Shown one piece after another: positions 9,569 through 18,857 of a stretch of 64,000 nucleotides of DNA (its first letter is position 1; each line of letters begins with the position of its first letter). This stretch comes from CAWATZ01 sp963784995 (lineage in GTDB: Bacteria > Planctomycetota > Planctomycetia > Gemmatales > Gemmataceae): contig CAWATZ010000003.1 of NCBI GenBank assembly GCA_963784995.1, positions 2,728,001-2,792,000 of the forward strand, given 5' to 3'. The notes beneath the pieces are model-generated. The model did no database searches. It was not told the DNA's origin and was given only the letters and a program-made list of their open reading frames with translations. Position numbers and translations under genes: made by a program.

Positions 9569-10069
9569 GTGGGGCGCCCGGGGATAGTGCCTTGCCTGGC
9601 ATCGGTCGTCTGCGCCGTCGCGCTGGGCTGCCAGGGCGGCTCCGCTCCGTCCGGTCCCGGCTCCCCCGCCGCCACCGTCGCTGCCTCGGACCAGCAGGTC
9701 CTGCTGGCCCTGGATGGCTACAACCCCACGTATAAAGTCGATGAGTACGGCCGGGTCATCGGCCTGCGCTTGCCGTGGCACCACCTTCCCGTCCCGGTCC
9801 TGGCAGAGATCGGCAAGCTGACGGAGTTGCAGGAGATCGACCTGGGGTCGAGTACCGTTACCGACGACGGCCTGGCCCAGCTCAAAGATCTGCAGCACCT
9901 GAAGACCATGGGCCTCAGCGGCACGCAGATCACGGTCAAAGGGCTCCCCCACCTGGAGAAGCTGCAGGGCCTTCAGCAGATCTGGCTGTCGGAGAGGGTG
10001 TTCACGGAGGCCGCCGTGGAGAGGTTGAAGGAAGCGCGCCCCGGCCTCCAGGTGCATCTGGTGCGCTAG
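9569..10069 (+). CDS. LRR-type lipoprotein
   Basis: 166 aa from a GTG at 9569. The start is a lipoprotein signal (hydrophobic 'LASVVCAVALGC' with lipobox Cys at about 21). The body has leucine-rich repeat-like units: 'LTELQEIDLGSSTVTDDGL', 'LKDLQHLKTMGLSGTQI' and 'LEKLQGLQQIWLSERVF'. It probably sits in a membrane as a ligand- or partner-binding module for the preceding kinase, with which it is co-oriented (32 nt apart). An ATG at 9534, overlapping the kinase stop as ATGA, reads only 17 codons, so either the GTG is the start or a base is missing in the first 35 nt. Confidence 0.72.
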   Translation: MGRPGIVPCLASVVCAVALGCQGGSAPSGPGSPAATVAASDQQVLLALDGYNPTYKVDEYGRVIGLRLPWHHLPVPVLAEIGKLTELQEIDLGSSTVTDDGLAQLKDLQHLKTMGLSGTQITVKGLPHLEKLQGLQQIWLSERVFTEAAVERLKEARPGLQVHLVR

Positions 10070-10121
10070 CTGCCGCGGAGCTTGCCGGAGGAATCCGTCT
10101 CATGCCAGCAGGTAGAGATCC

Positions 10122-12023
10122 ATGGGCAGCAGTAACCATTCCGCCAGGGACGGACAATCGGCAGTGACGCCGGTCACGCCGACGATTCCCTTCCCCTGTT
10201 CGGGGTGTGGGAAGACCCTGAAGGTCCGAACCGAGCTTCTGGGCCGAAAGGTCCGCTGCCCGGCGTGCAGCCAGGTCGTGGTCGTTGCCCGGTCGTCTCC
10301 GACCGCACCTTCCCCGACCCCGCCGGCCCAGACCTTGCCGTACGGGGTTATCCTGGGCCTGGTCCTCCTGGCCAGCTTGCTCCTGAAGTTCCGCAACCTG
10401 GACCACACCGGCCTGAATCGCTGGGACGAAGTCTTCCACGCCATCGTCGCCAGGAACGTCCTGAAACATCCCCTCAAGCCGACGCTCATCGACGCCCCCT
10501 ACCTGCCGTACAGCGTGCGGGAGTGGAAGGCGAACCACGTCTGGCTGCACAAGCCGATCCTCCCCTTCTGGCAGATCGCCCTGGCCTTCGCCTTTCTCGG
10601 GGTGGATACCTTCGCCCTGCGCTTGCCCTCGGCCCTGCTCAGCACGGGGTCCGCCTTCTTCACCTATCTCATCGGCAAGGAACTGCTCGACCGCCGATCC
10701 GCCCTCATTGCCGCCACTCTCCAGGCGGCCAACCCGTTCTTGCTGGCGCTGGTCCACGGCTACCATTTCGCCGACCACGTGGACGTGGCCCTGCTTTTCT
10801 GGGTCGAGGCCGGCATTTACTTCCTGGTGCGGTCCTTGCGGACCGGCTCCTGGCGCGACGTGCTGCTGGCGGGAGTGGCCCAGGGACTCGCGTTCCTTTG
10901 CAAGAGCTACCTCGCCGGCATTATCTTCGGCGTAGCGCTGACGGCCTGGCTGCTGCCCCTCTGCCGGCTGGGCCAGCGCGAGAACTGCCGGATCGATCCC
11001 CTCCACCTTCTCGGGTTGATCGGGGCCAGCGTCCTCACGGTGGCCCCCTGGCTGCTCTGGTGCCTGACGCAATACCCGGCCGAGTTCTGGTACGAGGACG
11101 GGCAAGTCTGGAAACACCTCAGCTCCAACATCGAGGGCTGGGCCGCGCCCTGGGATCGGCTGGTCTTCGATTACCTGATCGTGATCTACGGCGTCTTCTT
11201 CACACCGATCCTGGTGGCGCTGCTCGTCCTGGTTGGCAAGGCCGTGGTACAGCAGCACGTGGGGACCTGGCTGCTCTACGCCTGGGGCCTGGGCGTGCTG
11301 CTGCCGCACCTGCTGGCGACAACCAAGACCCCATCGGCGACGCTGCTGGCAATGCCGCCGCTCTTGCTGCTGCTGGGCCACCTCCTTTCGGAGTCCTGGC
11401 GCGGTGAGTGCTGGCCGCTTACCGCCTTGACGGGCGTCCTGGGCATGAGCATTGTCTTCCCGGCGGTCATCCCCAAAAACCCCGGCTACGGATACCCGAG
11501 CCCGCGTGAGTTCGGCGCTCTGATGTGGAAGAACTTCTGGGTAATCGACCACGTTACCGCCGCCCTGGCCATTGCTGTCGTCGTGACCATCGCCTGGGAG
11601 CTGACCCGCGACCGACTCGCTCCGGGGGTGGTCTCCCGGACCCGCTATCTTCGCTGGTCGGCCCAGTTGTTTTGCCTGGGCGCCCTGATCTGGCTGGGAA
11701 GTGAAACGGTGCGTGTCAGCTGGAAGCTGACCGGCCGGGACGTCAACGATCCGGCGGGCCAGGAGGTAGGCCAGTTTGCCCACTCCCACCTACCCGAAAA
11801 TGCCGTATTGCTGTGCGAGGAGCGGCGAGGGGACGAGCATCTGGTGATCATGTTCTATGCGGATCGCACTTGCTATCCGCTGGCGGGAATGGGCCTGGAG
11901 GCGCTGGCCCGGCGGATTACCCAGGCAGGAGGAATCCCCTACGTCGTCTCGCGGCAGCAACTTCCGCTTGTCCCGGTCTTCCGCAGCGGCACGGGAGGAA
12001 CCACGGTTTATGAATGGCGATAG
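10122..12023 (+). CDS. Zinc-ribbon-tagged membrane glycosyltransferase (PMT/ArnT-like)
   Basis: 633 aa. Residues about 26-50 form a C-x2-C...C-x2-C zinc ribbon ('CSGCGKTLKVR', 'VRCPACSQ'). Then come about 10-12 membrane helices and a first-loop 'LNRWDEVFHAIVARN' with the acidic pair typical of GT39/GT83 (ArnT/PMT) lipid-linked sugar transferases. 'HVWLHKPILPFWQIA' and 'RLPSALLSTGSAFFTYLIG' match the ArnT/RfaT-like core. It should transfer sugar from a polyprenyl donor on the outer face of the cytoplasmic membrane. The zinc ribbon is on the cytoplasmic N-terminus and is unusual for this fold. Co-directional with the sigma-kinase-lipoprotein set, with a 52-nt gap. ATG at 10122. Confidence 0.85.
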   Translation: MGSSNHSARDGQSAVTPVTPTIPFPCSGCGKTLKVRTELLGRKVRCPACSQVVVVARSSPTAPSPTPPAQTLPYGVILGLVLLASLLLKFRNLDHTGLNRWDEVFHAIVARNVLKHPLKPTLIDAPYLPYSVREWKANHVWLHKPILPFWQIALAFAFLGVDTFALRLPSALLSTGSAFFTYLIGKELLDRRSALIAATLQAANPFLLALVHGYHFADHVDVALLFWVEAGIYFLVRSLRTGSWRDVLLAGVAQGLAFLCKSYLAGIIFGVALTAWLLPLCRLGQRENCRIDPLHLLGLIGASVLTVAPWLLWCLTQYPAEFWYEDGQVWKHLSSNIEGWAAPWDRLVFDYLIVIYGVFFTPILVALLVLVGKAVVQQHVGTWLLYAWGLGVLLPHLLATTKTPSATLLAMPPLLLLLGHLLSESWRGECWPLTALTGVLGMSIVFPAVIPKNPGYGYPSPREFGALMWKNFWVIDHVTAALAIAVVVTIAWELTRDRLAPGVVSRTRYLRWSAQLFCLGALIWLGSETVRVSWKLTGRDVNDPAGQEVGQFAHSHLPENAVLLCEERRGDEHLVIMFYADRTCYPLAGMGLEALARRITQAGGIPYVVSRQQLPLVPVFRSGTGGTTVYEWR

Positions 12024-12029
12024 CTCGTG

Positions 12030-12050
12030 GGACGGATTGGCAATCCGTCC
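12030..12050. repeat. Short palindrome between convergent genes
   Basis: GGACGGATTG and CAATCCGTCC flank one central base, 7 nt after the glycosyltransferase stop. It may serve as a bidirectional terminator with the convergent sigma/WD40 gene or be a minimal copy of a dispersed element. Confidence 0.5.
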
Positions 12051-12108
12051 TCCCGCATTCCGTTGCAGGGCAAGGTCCGGGCCCAGGACCGGGAGGAGCC
12101 CCTGTTCC

Positions 12109-14553
12109 TCATTCCCGGGCAAGCCGTTTCAGCGCCGCGCCGGCTTCCTCCGTCAGCCACGACTCCGACGTCCCCCGGGCCAGCGTTTGCAGCACCGCCT
12201 TCGCTTCAGGCGTCCCGATGGTTTCCAGCGCCTCGACCGCACGAATCCCACGCAGCAGCTCATCGGTGGACCCGCTGGCTCGGCTCTGTTCGAGGAGCAG
12301 CGTCAGCCGTTGCCGCACTTCGGGGCTTGGGTCCTGCCCCAGAGCCTTCCGCAGGAGACGGTGAACCGTCTCGCCACGCTTGTCCAGTTCCTGAGATGCG
12401 TTCTCCCGGACCGCAAATTCGTCCGCATCCAGGTCGCGCAGCAGCCTGGCGACCTGTTCGTAAGGGGCGGAGAGCGAACGGGTTCGGCTGCCCAGGAACT
12501 TCGCCGCCTGTTCCGGCACGGTGAGCAGGGTCACCAGCGCCCGATAGGCGATGCCGGCATTCGTGTCTGCCAGGTCGGCCCACAGGGTTTCCAACTCCTC
12601 AGCCGACAGCGGGGCTGGTCGAGCACCGTTCCTCTCACCAGTCAAACTCCACAAGAACGTCTCGTAAAAGCGGTGTCCCTGTTCGTAGATTCTCGTTTCT
12701 TCGCAGAGCAGCATCTTGCCATCGGGAGAGAAGGACACCGACTCAATCCAACGTCGATCCCCCTGGAGACGGTCCCTGGTGTTGTCCACCACCCAGCGGA
12801 TTTGCCCCGTTCTCGACTCGCGCAGCGTGACGGTGTTGCTGTCCCTGTCTGCCGTGGCCACGGTTTTGCCATCGGGAGAGACGGCCTGCAGGGAATCCCC
12901 CGGGAGGTCCGGGACCGTCTCTCCCCGGCCGACTTCCTGCACCAGCACTCCATGCCACTGGTGCAGCCCCTTTGTTGGCGGGCGCTGGGTTTGCGAAACC
13001 CCCCTGACGTGGAAAAACGCCCCCTTCTTGCCGCTGGTCTGCTGAATGACCTTGCCGGTCGCCACGTCCCAGAGATGGAACTGGGGCGTGATGCTTTCCG
13101 GGTTGATGTCGCGATGCCCCCCCTGGTACACCTCGCTCACGGCGGCGAGCATCTTGCCATCGGGCGAGAAGACACACGCGCTCACGTTCAACTGTGTGAA
13201 GATTTTCTCCTCGGGGTTGGATTTGGGGTCGATCGCCACCGGGCCGACCTTGAAGGATCGAAGCTCTTTGCCGGTAACGGCATCAAGGAGACTGAGAGAG
13301 GAACTCCTACTCCCGGCCAACAGTTTGCCATCGGGAGAAAACGCGATGCACTCGAACCGCGCCGGCAACGTCCACAGGTCTTTCCCGGTAGCCGTTTCCT
13401 GATGGTGGAGCGTGAAGCTCCAGGCGCCGTGGTCATCGACCTTCCATTCGACGAACGCCAGCCGCGTGCCGTCGGGAGAGAAGATTACCGCCCCGCTCTT
13501 GCTGTCGATGCTCATCAATGGATAGGCTTGCAGTCGAGCCAGGGCCCTGGTCGGCAGAGGATCGGGGCGGCGCTTCGGCTCAGGAGACGTGTTCTTGTCC
13601 GGTTCGAGCCGGGCCGCTTCTCGCGACCTGGGCGGGTCGGCTTCGGGGGACCGGCGCACCGCCTCGGGCTGGGCGAAGGCAACCTCGTGGGCCGCGATGC
13701 CCGCGCCGAGGGCCAGGACCATTGCCGCCAGCAGAAGCAACCCGGTGGTCTTCAGTTTGGTCAGAAGCATGGTTCGCAAGGCCCCATTCGCCAGGATGAC
13801 CGCTGTTGGGCCGAGCGTTACCGTTGTTACCGTTCCTCCCCGTGCCGTTGCCGCCGCCACGGCCCCCCGGACAAACCCCTCGGGAAGACGCCCGGCGCTG
13901 GCCTGCGACACAAGGACTGCTGTCAGCGGAGCAGCGCTGACCAGTCCCAGGCCGCGCCGTGTCAATCGGCCCCGGAGAAGCTCTTTGGCCCGCGCCAGCC
14001 GACCCGTCACGGTGCCCACCGGCCAACCAAGGTCCTCGGCGACCTGCGCCACCGTCTTGCCCTCCAGGTAGTGCAGCACAAGGACCACCCGGTACTTCTC
14101 CGGCAGCCGATTCAGTTCGTCATCGAGGATCGGCCGCACGTCTCGCCAGAGGAGATCGTCGGCAAGGGGAGCTGCTGGTCTGGCTGGCAGCTGTTTTTCC
14201 ACGGCCGCTCGTCTGGCGGCGTTAGCTCTGGCTTTCAGAGCGATGCGGTAGGCCACCTTGTACAGCCAGGCACCACAAGAGGGCAGTTTGCGGATGGCGT
14301 GGGCCTTGCGGCAGAGGACCAGAAAGGTTGCCTGAAAAGCGTCCTCGGCATCCTGGCCCTGGTGCAGGATTCGCTGGCAGGTTGCCAGCACCATCGGTCC
14401 GTGCCAGTACACCAGGGTCTCGAAGGCCGCTTCGTCACGTTGAGCGGCGAAGCGTTCGAGCAGCTGGCTGTCCAGCAACCCGCCGTCGCGTTCCGTGGAG
14501 ATTTGTTTGAGGGTCTTCTGGATCACCGCCCCCAGCTGGTGTGTGTCGGCCAT
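12109..14553 (-). CDS. ECF sigma factor fused to WD40 and helical repeats
   Basis: 814 aa. Residues about 1-185 are an ECF sigma factor: 'DAEDAFQATFLVLCRKA' (region 2) and 'YLEGKTVAQVAEDLGWPVG' (region 4 helix-turn-helix). A hydrophobic segment (about 262-290, 'LLLLAAMVLALGAGIAA') would anchor it in the membrane. It is followed by WD40-type propeller units with 'SPDGTRLAFVEWK', 'SPDGKLLAGS' and 'SPDGKMLAAVSE', and a C-terminal helical repeat region (about 640-814, 'RALVTLLTVPEQAAKFLG'). The sigma domain would be cytoplasmic and the propeller exported, as in other planctomycete sigma-WD40 fusions. It is convergent with the glycosyltransferase. The C-terminal two thirds is paralogous to the next gene. 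Confidence 0.9.
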   Translation of the reverse strand: MADTHQLGAVIQKTLKQISTERDGGLLDSQLLERFAAQRDEAAFETLVYWHGPMVLATCQRILHQGQDAEDAFQATFLVLCRKAHAIRKLPSCGAWLYKVAYRIALKARANAARRAAVEKQLPARPAAPLADDLLWRDVRPILDDELNRLPEKYRVVLVLHYLEGKTVAQVAEDLGWPVGTVTGRLARAKELLRGRLTRRGLGLVSAAPLTAVLVSQASAGRLPEGFVRGAVAAATARGGTVTTVTLGPTAVILANGALRTMLLTKLKTTGLLLLAAMVLALGAGIAAHEVAFAQPEAVRRSPEADPPRSREAARLEPDKNTSPEPKRRPDPLPTRALARLQAYPLMSIDSKSGAVIFSPDGTRLAFVEWKVDDHGAWSFTLHHQETATGKDLWTLPARFECIAFSPDGKLLAGSRSSSLSLLDAVTGKELRSFKVGPVAIDPKSNPEEKIFTQLNVSACVFSPDGKMLAAVSEVYQGGHRDINPESITPQFHLWDVATGKVIQQTSGKKGAFFHVRGVSQTQRPPTKGLHQWHGVLVQEVGRGETVPDLPGDSLQAVSPDGKTVATADRDSNTVTLRESRTGQIRWVVDNTRDRLQGDRRWIESVSFSPDGKMLLCEETRIYEQGHRFYETFLWSLTGERNGARPAPLSAEELETLWADLADTNAGIAYRALVTLLTVPEQAAKFLGSRTRSLSAPYEQVARLLRDLDADEFAVRENASQELDKRGETVHRLLRKALGQDPSPEVRQRLTLLLEQSRASGSTDELLRGIRAVEALETIGTPEAKAVLQTLARGTSESWLTEEAGAALKRLARE

Positions 14554-14685
14554 GATTCGATCTCCCGTGGGATCTCTCTCCCCTTGAATAGAGCCGATTC
14601 ACGCCGGGAGTTGTACAGAAAAAACCTCTCCCCTCGTCCCGGCGGGGAGCAACACACCTGCCGCTCGCCTGACTGCTGGACTCCC

Positions 14686-16248
14686 TCACGGCCTGCCCAG
14701 TCGCGTTACCGCCACGGCAGCCTCCTCCGTCAGCCACGACTCCGGCGTCCCCCGGGCCAGCGTTTGCAGCACCGCCTTCGCTTCCGGCGTCCCGATGGTT
14801 TCCAGCGCCTCGACCACACGAATCCCGCGCAGCAGATCATCGGAGGAGCCGCTGGCCCGGCTCTGTTCCAGGAGCAGCATCAGCCGGCGCTGCACCTCGG
14901 GGCTCGGGTTCCGCCCAAGGGCCTTACGCAGCAGACGATCCACGGTCTCGCCCTTCTTGCCCAGCTCCTGGGAGGCGTTCTCCCGGACCTCAAACTCGTC
15001 CGCATCCAGGTCTTTCAGCAGCTGGGCGACAACCTCGTACGGGGCGGCGAGCGCCCGGGTCCGGCCGCCCAGGAACTTCGCCGCCTGGTCCGGCACGGTG
15101 AGCAGGGTCACCAGCGCCCGATAAGCGACGGCGGCGTCCGCGTCCGCCAGGTCGGCCCAGACCATTTCCAGCTCCTTGGCCGACAGCGGAGCCGGCCGCG
15201 CCGCTTTCCTGTCGCCGGTCAAACTCCACAGGAACGCCTCGTGATGACCCTGTCCGAACTCGTTGACCCGCGTTTCCTCGCAGACCAGCAACCGGCCGTC
15301 GGGAGAAAAATAAACTGCCCGAGGCCAGCACTGCGGCGCCTTGACGCGGTCTCGCTGGTTGTCCACCTTCCAGCGGATTGTCCCCGTGACCGACTCCTGC
15401 AGCTGGAATCGGTTGTTGGTGGTGTCTGCCACGGCGAGGGTTTTGCCGTCAGCAGAGACGGCCCGCAAGAGGTTCAGGCCCCGAATGCGATCACCCAGGC
15501 CGACTTCCTGGACCAGCACTCCATGCCACTGGTACAGACCCTTTTTCGCCGGCCGCGGCTCCGCGGAAAAGCCCATCACGTGGAAGAACGCCCCCTTGTT
15601 GCCGAAGGTCTCCTGAATGACCTTGCCGGTCGCGACTTCCCAGAGGGTGAACTGCGGGGTGATGCTTCCCGTATCGATGTCGAAGTGCTTTCCGCCCTGT
15701 AAGTGGCTCTCCGCGGCGAGCATCTTGCCGTCAGGCGTGAAGGCGATCGCGCCAACGGACAGGAAGGCAAACGTCCACTCCTCCGGTTTGGACTTGGCCC
15801 CTTCCATTTTCGAGCGGACCGGGAAGGTTCGCAGCTCCTTGCCCGTGCCGGCGTCCAGGAGGTGAACCGCAGCGTCCCCAGCCGCGGCCAGCAGCTTGCC
15901 GTCGGGAGAAAACGCGATCGAGGAGAAGCGGCTGGACGGCAAGGTCCACAGATCTTTTCCGGTCGCCGCGTCCTGAAAGTGGAACGGGAAGCTCCGGTCG
16001 CCGCGGTCATCGACCTTCCACTCGACGAACGCCAACCGCTTGCCATCCGGTGAGAAGAGCACCGATTGGCTCCTCCCCGCGATGCACGCCAACGGCTGGG
16101 CTTGCAGCCGGGCCAGGGCCCGCGCCGGCAGCGGATCCGAGCGGCGTTTCGGCTCGGGAGGCAAGGCGTCCGCGAATCCCACGGCGAGGGCCAGGACCGC
16201 GCCCGCTGGCACAAGCAAACCGACCCACTTGCGTTTGGTCCGCGTCAT
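14686..16248 (-). CDS. Secreted WD40/helical-repeat protein, paralogue without sigma domain
   Basis: About 520 aa from ATG 16248; an upstream in-frame ATG at 16281 lies in the next palindrome and is less likely. The signal peptide is 'MTRTKRKWVGLLVPAGAVLA'. The rest aligns along its length with residues about 330-814 of the adjacent sigma fusion, including 'PEPKRRSDPLPARALARL', the WD40 'SPDGK' units and the helical end 'LLRGIRVVEALETIGTPEAK'. It therefore looks like a tandem duplicate that lost, or never had, the sigma and anchor portion, or the ancestral soluble form. It is probably periplasmic. Both genes face the same way, with a 132-nt gap. Confidence 0.85.
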   Translation of the reverse strand: MTRTKRKWVGLLVPAGAVLALAVGFADALPPEPKRRSDPLPARALARLQAQPLACIAGRSQSVLFSPDGKRLAFVEWKVDDRGDRSFPFHFQDAATGKDLWTLPSSRFSSIAFSPDGKLLAAAGDAAVHLLDAGTGKELRTFPVRSKMEGAKSKPEEWTFAFLSVGAIAFTPDGKMLAAESHLQGGKHFDIDTGSITPQFTLWEVATGKVIQETFGNKGAFFHVMGFSAEPRPAKKGLYQWHGVLVQEVGLGDRIRGLNLLRAVSADGKTLAVADTTNNRFQLQESVTGTIRWKVDNQRDRVKAPQCWPRAVYFSPDGRLLVCEETRVNEFGQGHHEAFLWSLTGDRKAARPAPLSAKELEMVWADLADADAAVAYRALVTLLTVPDQAAKFLGGRTRALAAPYEVVAQLLKDLDADEFEVRENASQELGKKGETVDRLLRKALGRNPSPEVQRRLMLLLEQSRASGSSDDLLRGIRVVEALETIGTPEAKAVLQTLARGTPESWLTEEAAVAVTRLGRP

Positions 16249-16266
16249 GGTTTGCAACCCAGGATT

Positions 16267-16355
16267 GTCCGAGCCGCGCACGCAGCGCAGCGGAGTAAGC
16301 GGCTTTGCTGGCGCTCGGGCCGCTTACTCCGCTGCGCTGCGTGCGCGGCTCGGAC
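16267..16355. repeat. Perfect 36-bp palindromic element
   Basis: Arms 16267-16302 and 16320-16355 are perfect reverse complements (start GTCCGAGCCGCGCACGCAG) with a 17-nt spacer. It fills the space between two minus-strand genes and may terminate the upstream LCCL gene. Confidence 0.85.
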
Positions 16356-16366
16356 GGCCCCCGACG

Positions 16367-17329
16367 TCAGCGCTTGATGATCTGGTACGCCGTGGGATAC
16401 TGCTGATAAGGGTTGCTCTGGATGCCGTTCTGGAACGTGCCGGTGAAGTTGTTCGGCGTGGGCACGATCTGCACCACAACGACTCCCGTTTGTCCGACCT
16501 TCAGCACCCCGGAATGGACGGCGGCCATGGCCAGGGAGGAATCGGTGGTGTAAACGCCGGTCCCCCACAAGGCACCGTTCATGTTTGAGCCGGTCACGGT
16601 GAAGGCGAAGCGCTTGCCGATCTGGTTGCCATACTGCCCCAGCGTCCCCGGGTCGGGCAGGCGCGGCAGACCCTTGGCCGGGTCGTCCGCGGTGAGAGCC
16701 CCCGGCGCACGCAACTGGCGCATGTCGGCCAGCTTGCACTGGACCTCGCCGAAGGCGGCCGTGGTGGCCTTGAAGACGGTGGTTTCGATGGTCCCGGTGA
16801 TCTTTGAATCCGCGGTGTGGACGACGTCGTGTCGGCGCACCTGCAGCGCTTCCTCCGGGACGTTCTCCTTGATCGTGGTGATCAGCTCCTCGATACTGTG
16901 CTTGACCTCGGCGTCCTCGGCGCCGGCAGCGGCAAGGAGGGCGGGATAGGCGAAGGCGCCGAGCTTGGTCAGCTCCGCCTTGGCCTGCTCGCGCTCCTTG
17001 AACTCCTTGCTGCCCAGGTTCTTGATGGCGGCCTCGATCCGCTGCCTGGTCGCCTCCGGGATGCGCGTGGCGAAGTCGATCTGGCTGATTTCCGCGAGGG
17101 GAATGGTGAGCTTGCCGTAGCGGGTCGCCACGGTGACGGTGTCGGTCTGGGAGGTCAGCCGGAGGTTGCTGTTGTCGCTGAAACGCACTTCAACGACCAG
17201 GGGACCCGCTGGGGCCTTTCCTGGTGGCGCGGCTTCCTTGTCAGGTTTGGCCGGGGCACCGATCAGCGTGAAGGTGGTCCCGGAAATGAGCAATGCCACT
17301 GTGACGATCAGAACTGATGCTCGACTCAT
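16367..17329 (-). CDS. Exported LCCL-domain protein
   Basis: About 320 aa from ATG 17329, with a GGGAGC binding site; an ATG at 17413 extends into another gene's remnant and lacks a signal. The signal peptide is 'MSRASVLIVTVALLISGT'. The middle is a helical HEAT-like or charged region (about 90-165) followed by a beta segment ('VRRHDVVHTADSKITGTI'). The C-terminal domain (about 235-320) is LCCL-like: 'NGALWGTGVYTTDSSLAMA', 'AAVHSGVL' and 'GQTGVVVVQIVP'. LCCL domains bind lipid or carbohydrate in secreted proteins; the ligand here is unknown. It follows the truncated surface gene in the same orientation. Confidence 0.8.
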   Translation of the reverse strand: MSRASVLIVTVALLISGTTFTLIGAPAKPDKEAAPPGKAPAGPLVVEVRFSDNSNLRLTSQTDTVTVATRYGKLTIPLAEISQIDFATRIPEATRQRIEAAIKNLGSKEFKEREQAKAELTKLGAFAYPALLAAAGAEDAEVKHSIEELITTIKENVPEEALQVRRHDVVHTADSKITGTIETTVFKATTAAFGEVQCKLADMRQLRAPGALTADDPAKGLPRLPDPGTLGQYGNQIGKRFAFTVTGSNMNGALWGTGVYTTDSSLAMAAVHSGVLKVGQTGVVVVQIVPTPNNFTGTFQNGIQSNPYQQYPTAYQIIKR

Positions 17330-18857
17330 AGATGCTCCCTTTCGTGTCAGGAAGAAAGTCCAGCCAGGTGCAATTATATCGGATAGTGCCCCCGCGCCGA
17401 TCCCAGAGCGCACGACTTGTTACAATCCGGATCACCAGGTTGCCGCTGCTGTTGACCTGGACAGACTGAGTACCCCCGATTTGAATCTGGATCTGGCCCA
17501 GGTCAGCACCGGGCTCCACCTGCCAGTCAGATTCCAGCTGGTTGGTGCTGCTGGCGTGCCAGATGAGGTTGATGCCCTTGTAGACGTTGGATTCAACGAC
17601 GGAGCCGTAGTTTTCAACGTCGGTGTACGCTTGATCGGGATTGGTGCCCAGGTAGTAGTTGCTGCGTGACTGAAGCAGATCCTGGCCGGAGAGAGCAGCT
17701 TGACTGCTGGCTCCGAGCAGCTGAAGCTGGAGGTCTGCCGAGGAAGGGGAGGACGGTGGGTTGGCCGTGGGCGTGCCGGCCTGGGTCGGGGTGAGATTGT
17801 TGCCGGGAGAGGAGAACACCAGATCGATTTCCGTCGAGCCAATCAGGGCCTGGTAGCCCAGCCCCTTGCCGGCGAACTGGGCGGAGGCATTGGCCTGGCC
17901 GACGTTGGGCGCGAAGGTGACCTGCGGCTGGATGGCCGATTGAACCTGGGGAACCACGTTGGTGGGATGGACGAGGGCCGCTGGCTGGGCGGGACTCGCT
18001 CCTCCCGCGCCAGAGGCTGCGTTCAGTCCCGGCAAGCTGCTCGGGGAGTAATTGTAGGCTGGATTGGTCGCCGGGCTGCTCGCCGGGCTGACGTTGGCCG
18101 CCCCGGCCTGGCTTCCGCCCGGGCTGCCGTCATTGCCGCTGCCGTTGTTGATGTCGCCGGTCAGGTTCGCGCCCGGTTGGATCAGACCGGCCACGTTGTT
18201 CGGCCCACCAATGGAGCCACCTACCAAACCGCCGCCCCCGCCGCCGCCCTTGCCGCCGCCTCCTCCACCGCCGCCACCGCCCCCGCCCTTCTGGTTCTTG
18301 TCGTGGTCCTTGCTGCTGTCCGCCGGAGGCTGGTGGAAGGGCTCGCCGGCAAAGGGGTCCTTGAGCATAACCTCTTCCAGGACCTGGCCCTGGCGCTGCC
18401 ACAGCGGCGGGTCCCATTGCTGGCCCTGCGGCTTGCCGGCCTGCCATTGCTGGTCGGGGTTACTGGAAAAACCACCGGGCCTGGACGGATCGCTCCACGC
18501 ACCCGGCCAGGCCGGCGCGGACGGAGTGCTGGGTGATTGCAGGGCCGAGACGTACGGGGCCGAGGGTGCGACCGCGATTTGCCGGGCCGGGTTGAGCAGC
18601 GTCTCCACGTTGCCCAGCAGCGGCGAGCCCAGCAGCGACACCGAAAGTCCGGGGAGGGGCCCGTCCAGAAGCATCTGCCAGTAGTCCGGCTGGCTCCGCT
18701 CCTCCAGCACCTCGATTTCCTTCGCCAGGGAGGATCGCTCGGGACGGGGTGTCTTCGGCTGGGGCAGCCGGTCAAACCAGCCGGCACGCCACCAGCTCTT
18801 GAGGTTCGTCTGGGCCGTTTGCCACAGCTGCTTCACCGAGGAGAAAAGCCGACTCAT
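17241..18857 (-). CDS. Truncated surface protein (SBBP/DUF7948-type N-terminal part)
   Basis: 538-codon frame. The N-terminus carries 'IEVLEERSQPD', a motif common at the start of planctomycete exported proteins. A low-complexity middle has a poly-Gly run (about 190-215) and Pro/Ser/Asn-rich linkers. Residues about 315-480 ('NYYLGTNPDQAYTDVENYG', 'VYKGINLIWHASSTNQLESDW') match the domain that precedes SBBP beta-propellers. Similarity ends at about 17415 ('SSGNLVIRI'). The last 60 codons read through the promoter and start of the LCCL gene in another frame. The propeller repeats expected next are absent, so this is probably a deletion remnant. Confidence 0.7.
   Translation of the reverse strand: MSRLFSSVKQLWQTAQTNLKSWWRAGWFDRLPQPKTPRPERSSLAKEIEVLEERSQPDYWQMLLDGPLPGLSVSLLGSPLLGNVETLLNPARQIAVAPSAPYVSALQSPSTPSAPAWPGAWSDPSRPGGFSSNPDQQWQAGKPQGQQWDPPLWQRQGQVLEEVMLKDPFAGEPFHQPPADSSKDHDKNQKGGGGGGGGGGGGKGGGGGGGLVGGSIGGPNNVAGLIQPGANLTGDINNGSGNDGSPGGSQAGAANVSPASSPATNPAYNYSPSSLPGLNAASGAGGASPAQPAALVHPTNVVPQVQSAIQPQVTFAPNVGQANASAQFAGKGLGYQALIGSTEIDLVFSSPGNNLTPTQAGTPTANPPSSPSSADLQLQLLGASSQAALSGQDLLQSRSNYYLGTNPDQAYTDVENYGSVVESNVYKGINLIWHASSTNQLESDWQVEPGADLGQIQIQIGGTQSVQVNSSGNLVIRIVTSRALWDRRGGTIRYNCTWLDFLPDTKGSIYESSISSDRHSGIAHFRDHLHADRCPGQT

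Noticed and set aside
16367..17413. Upstream start at 17413 for the LCCL protein
   Set aside because: The extra 28 residues are not a signal peptide and overlap the truncated surface gene; ATG 17329 has both a binding site and a signal peptide.
18236..18292. Gly-rich run as a repeat element or frameshift hot spot
   Set aside because: It reads as an ordinary poly-Gly linker and has no inverted or dispersed copy in the window.
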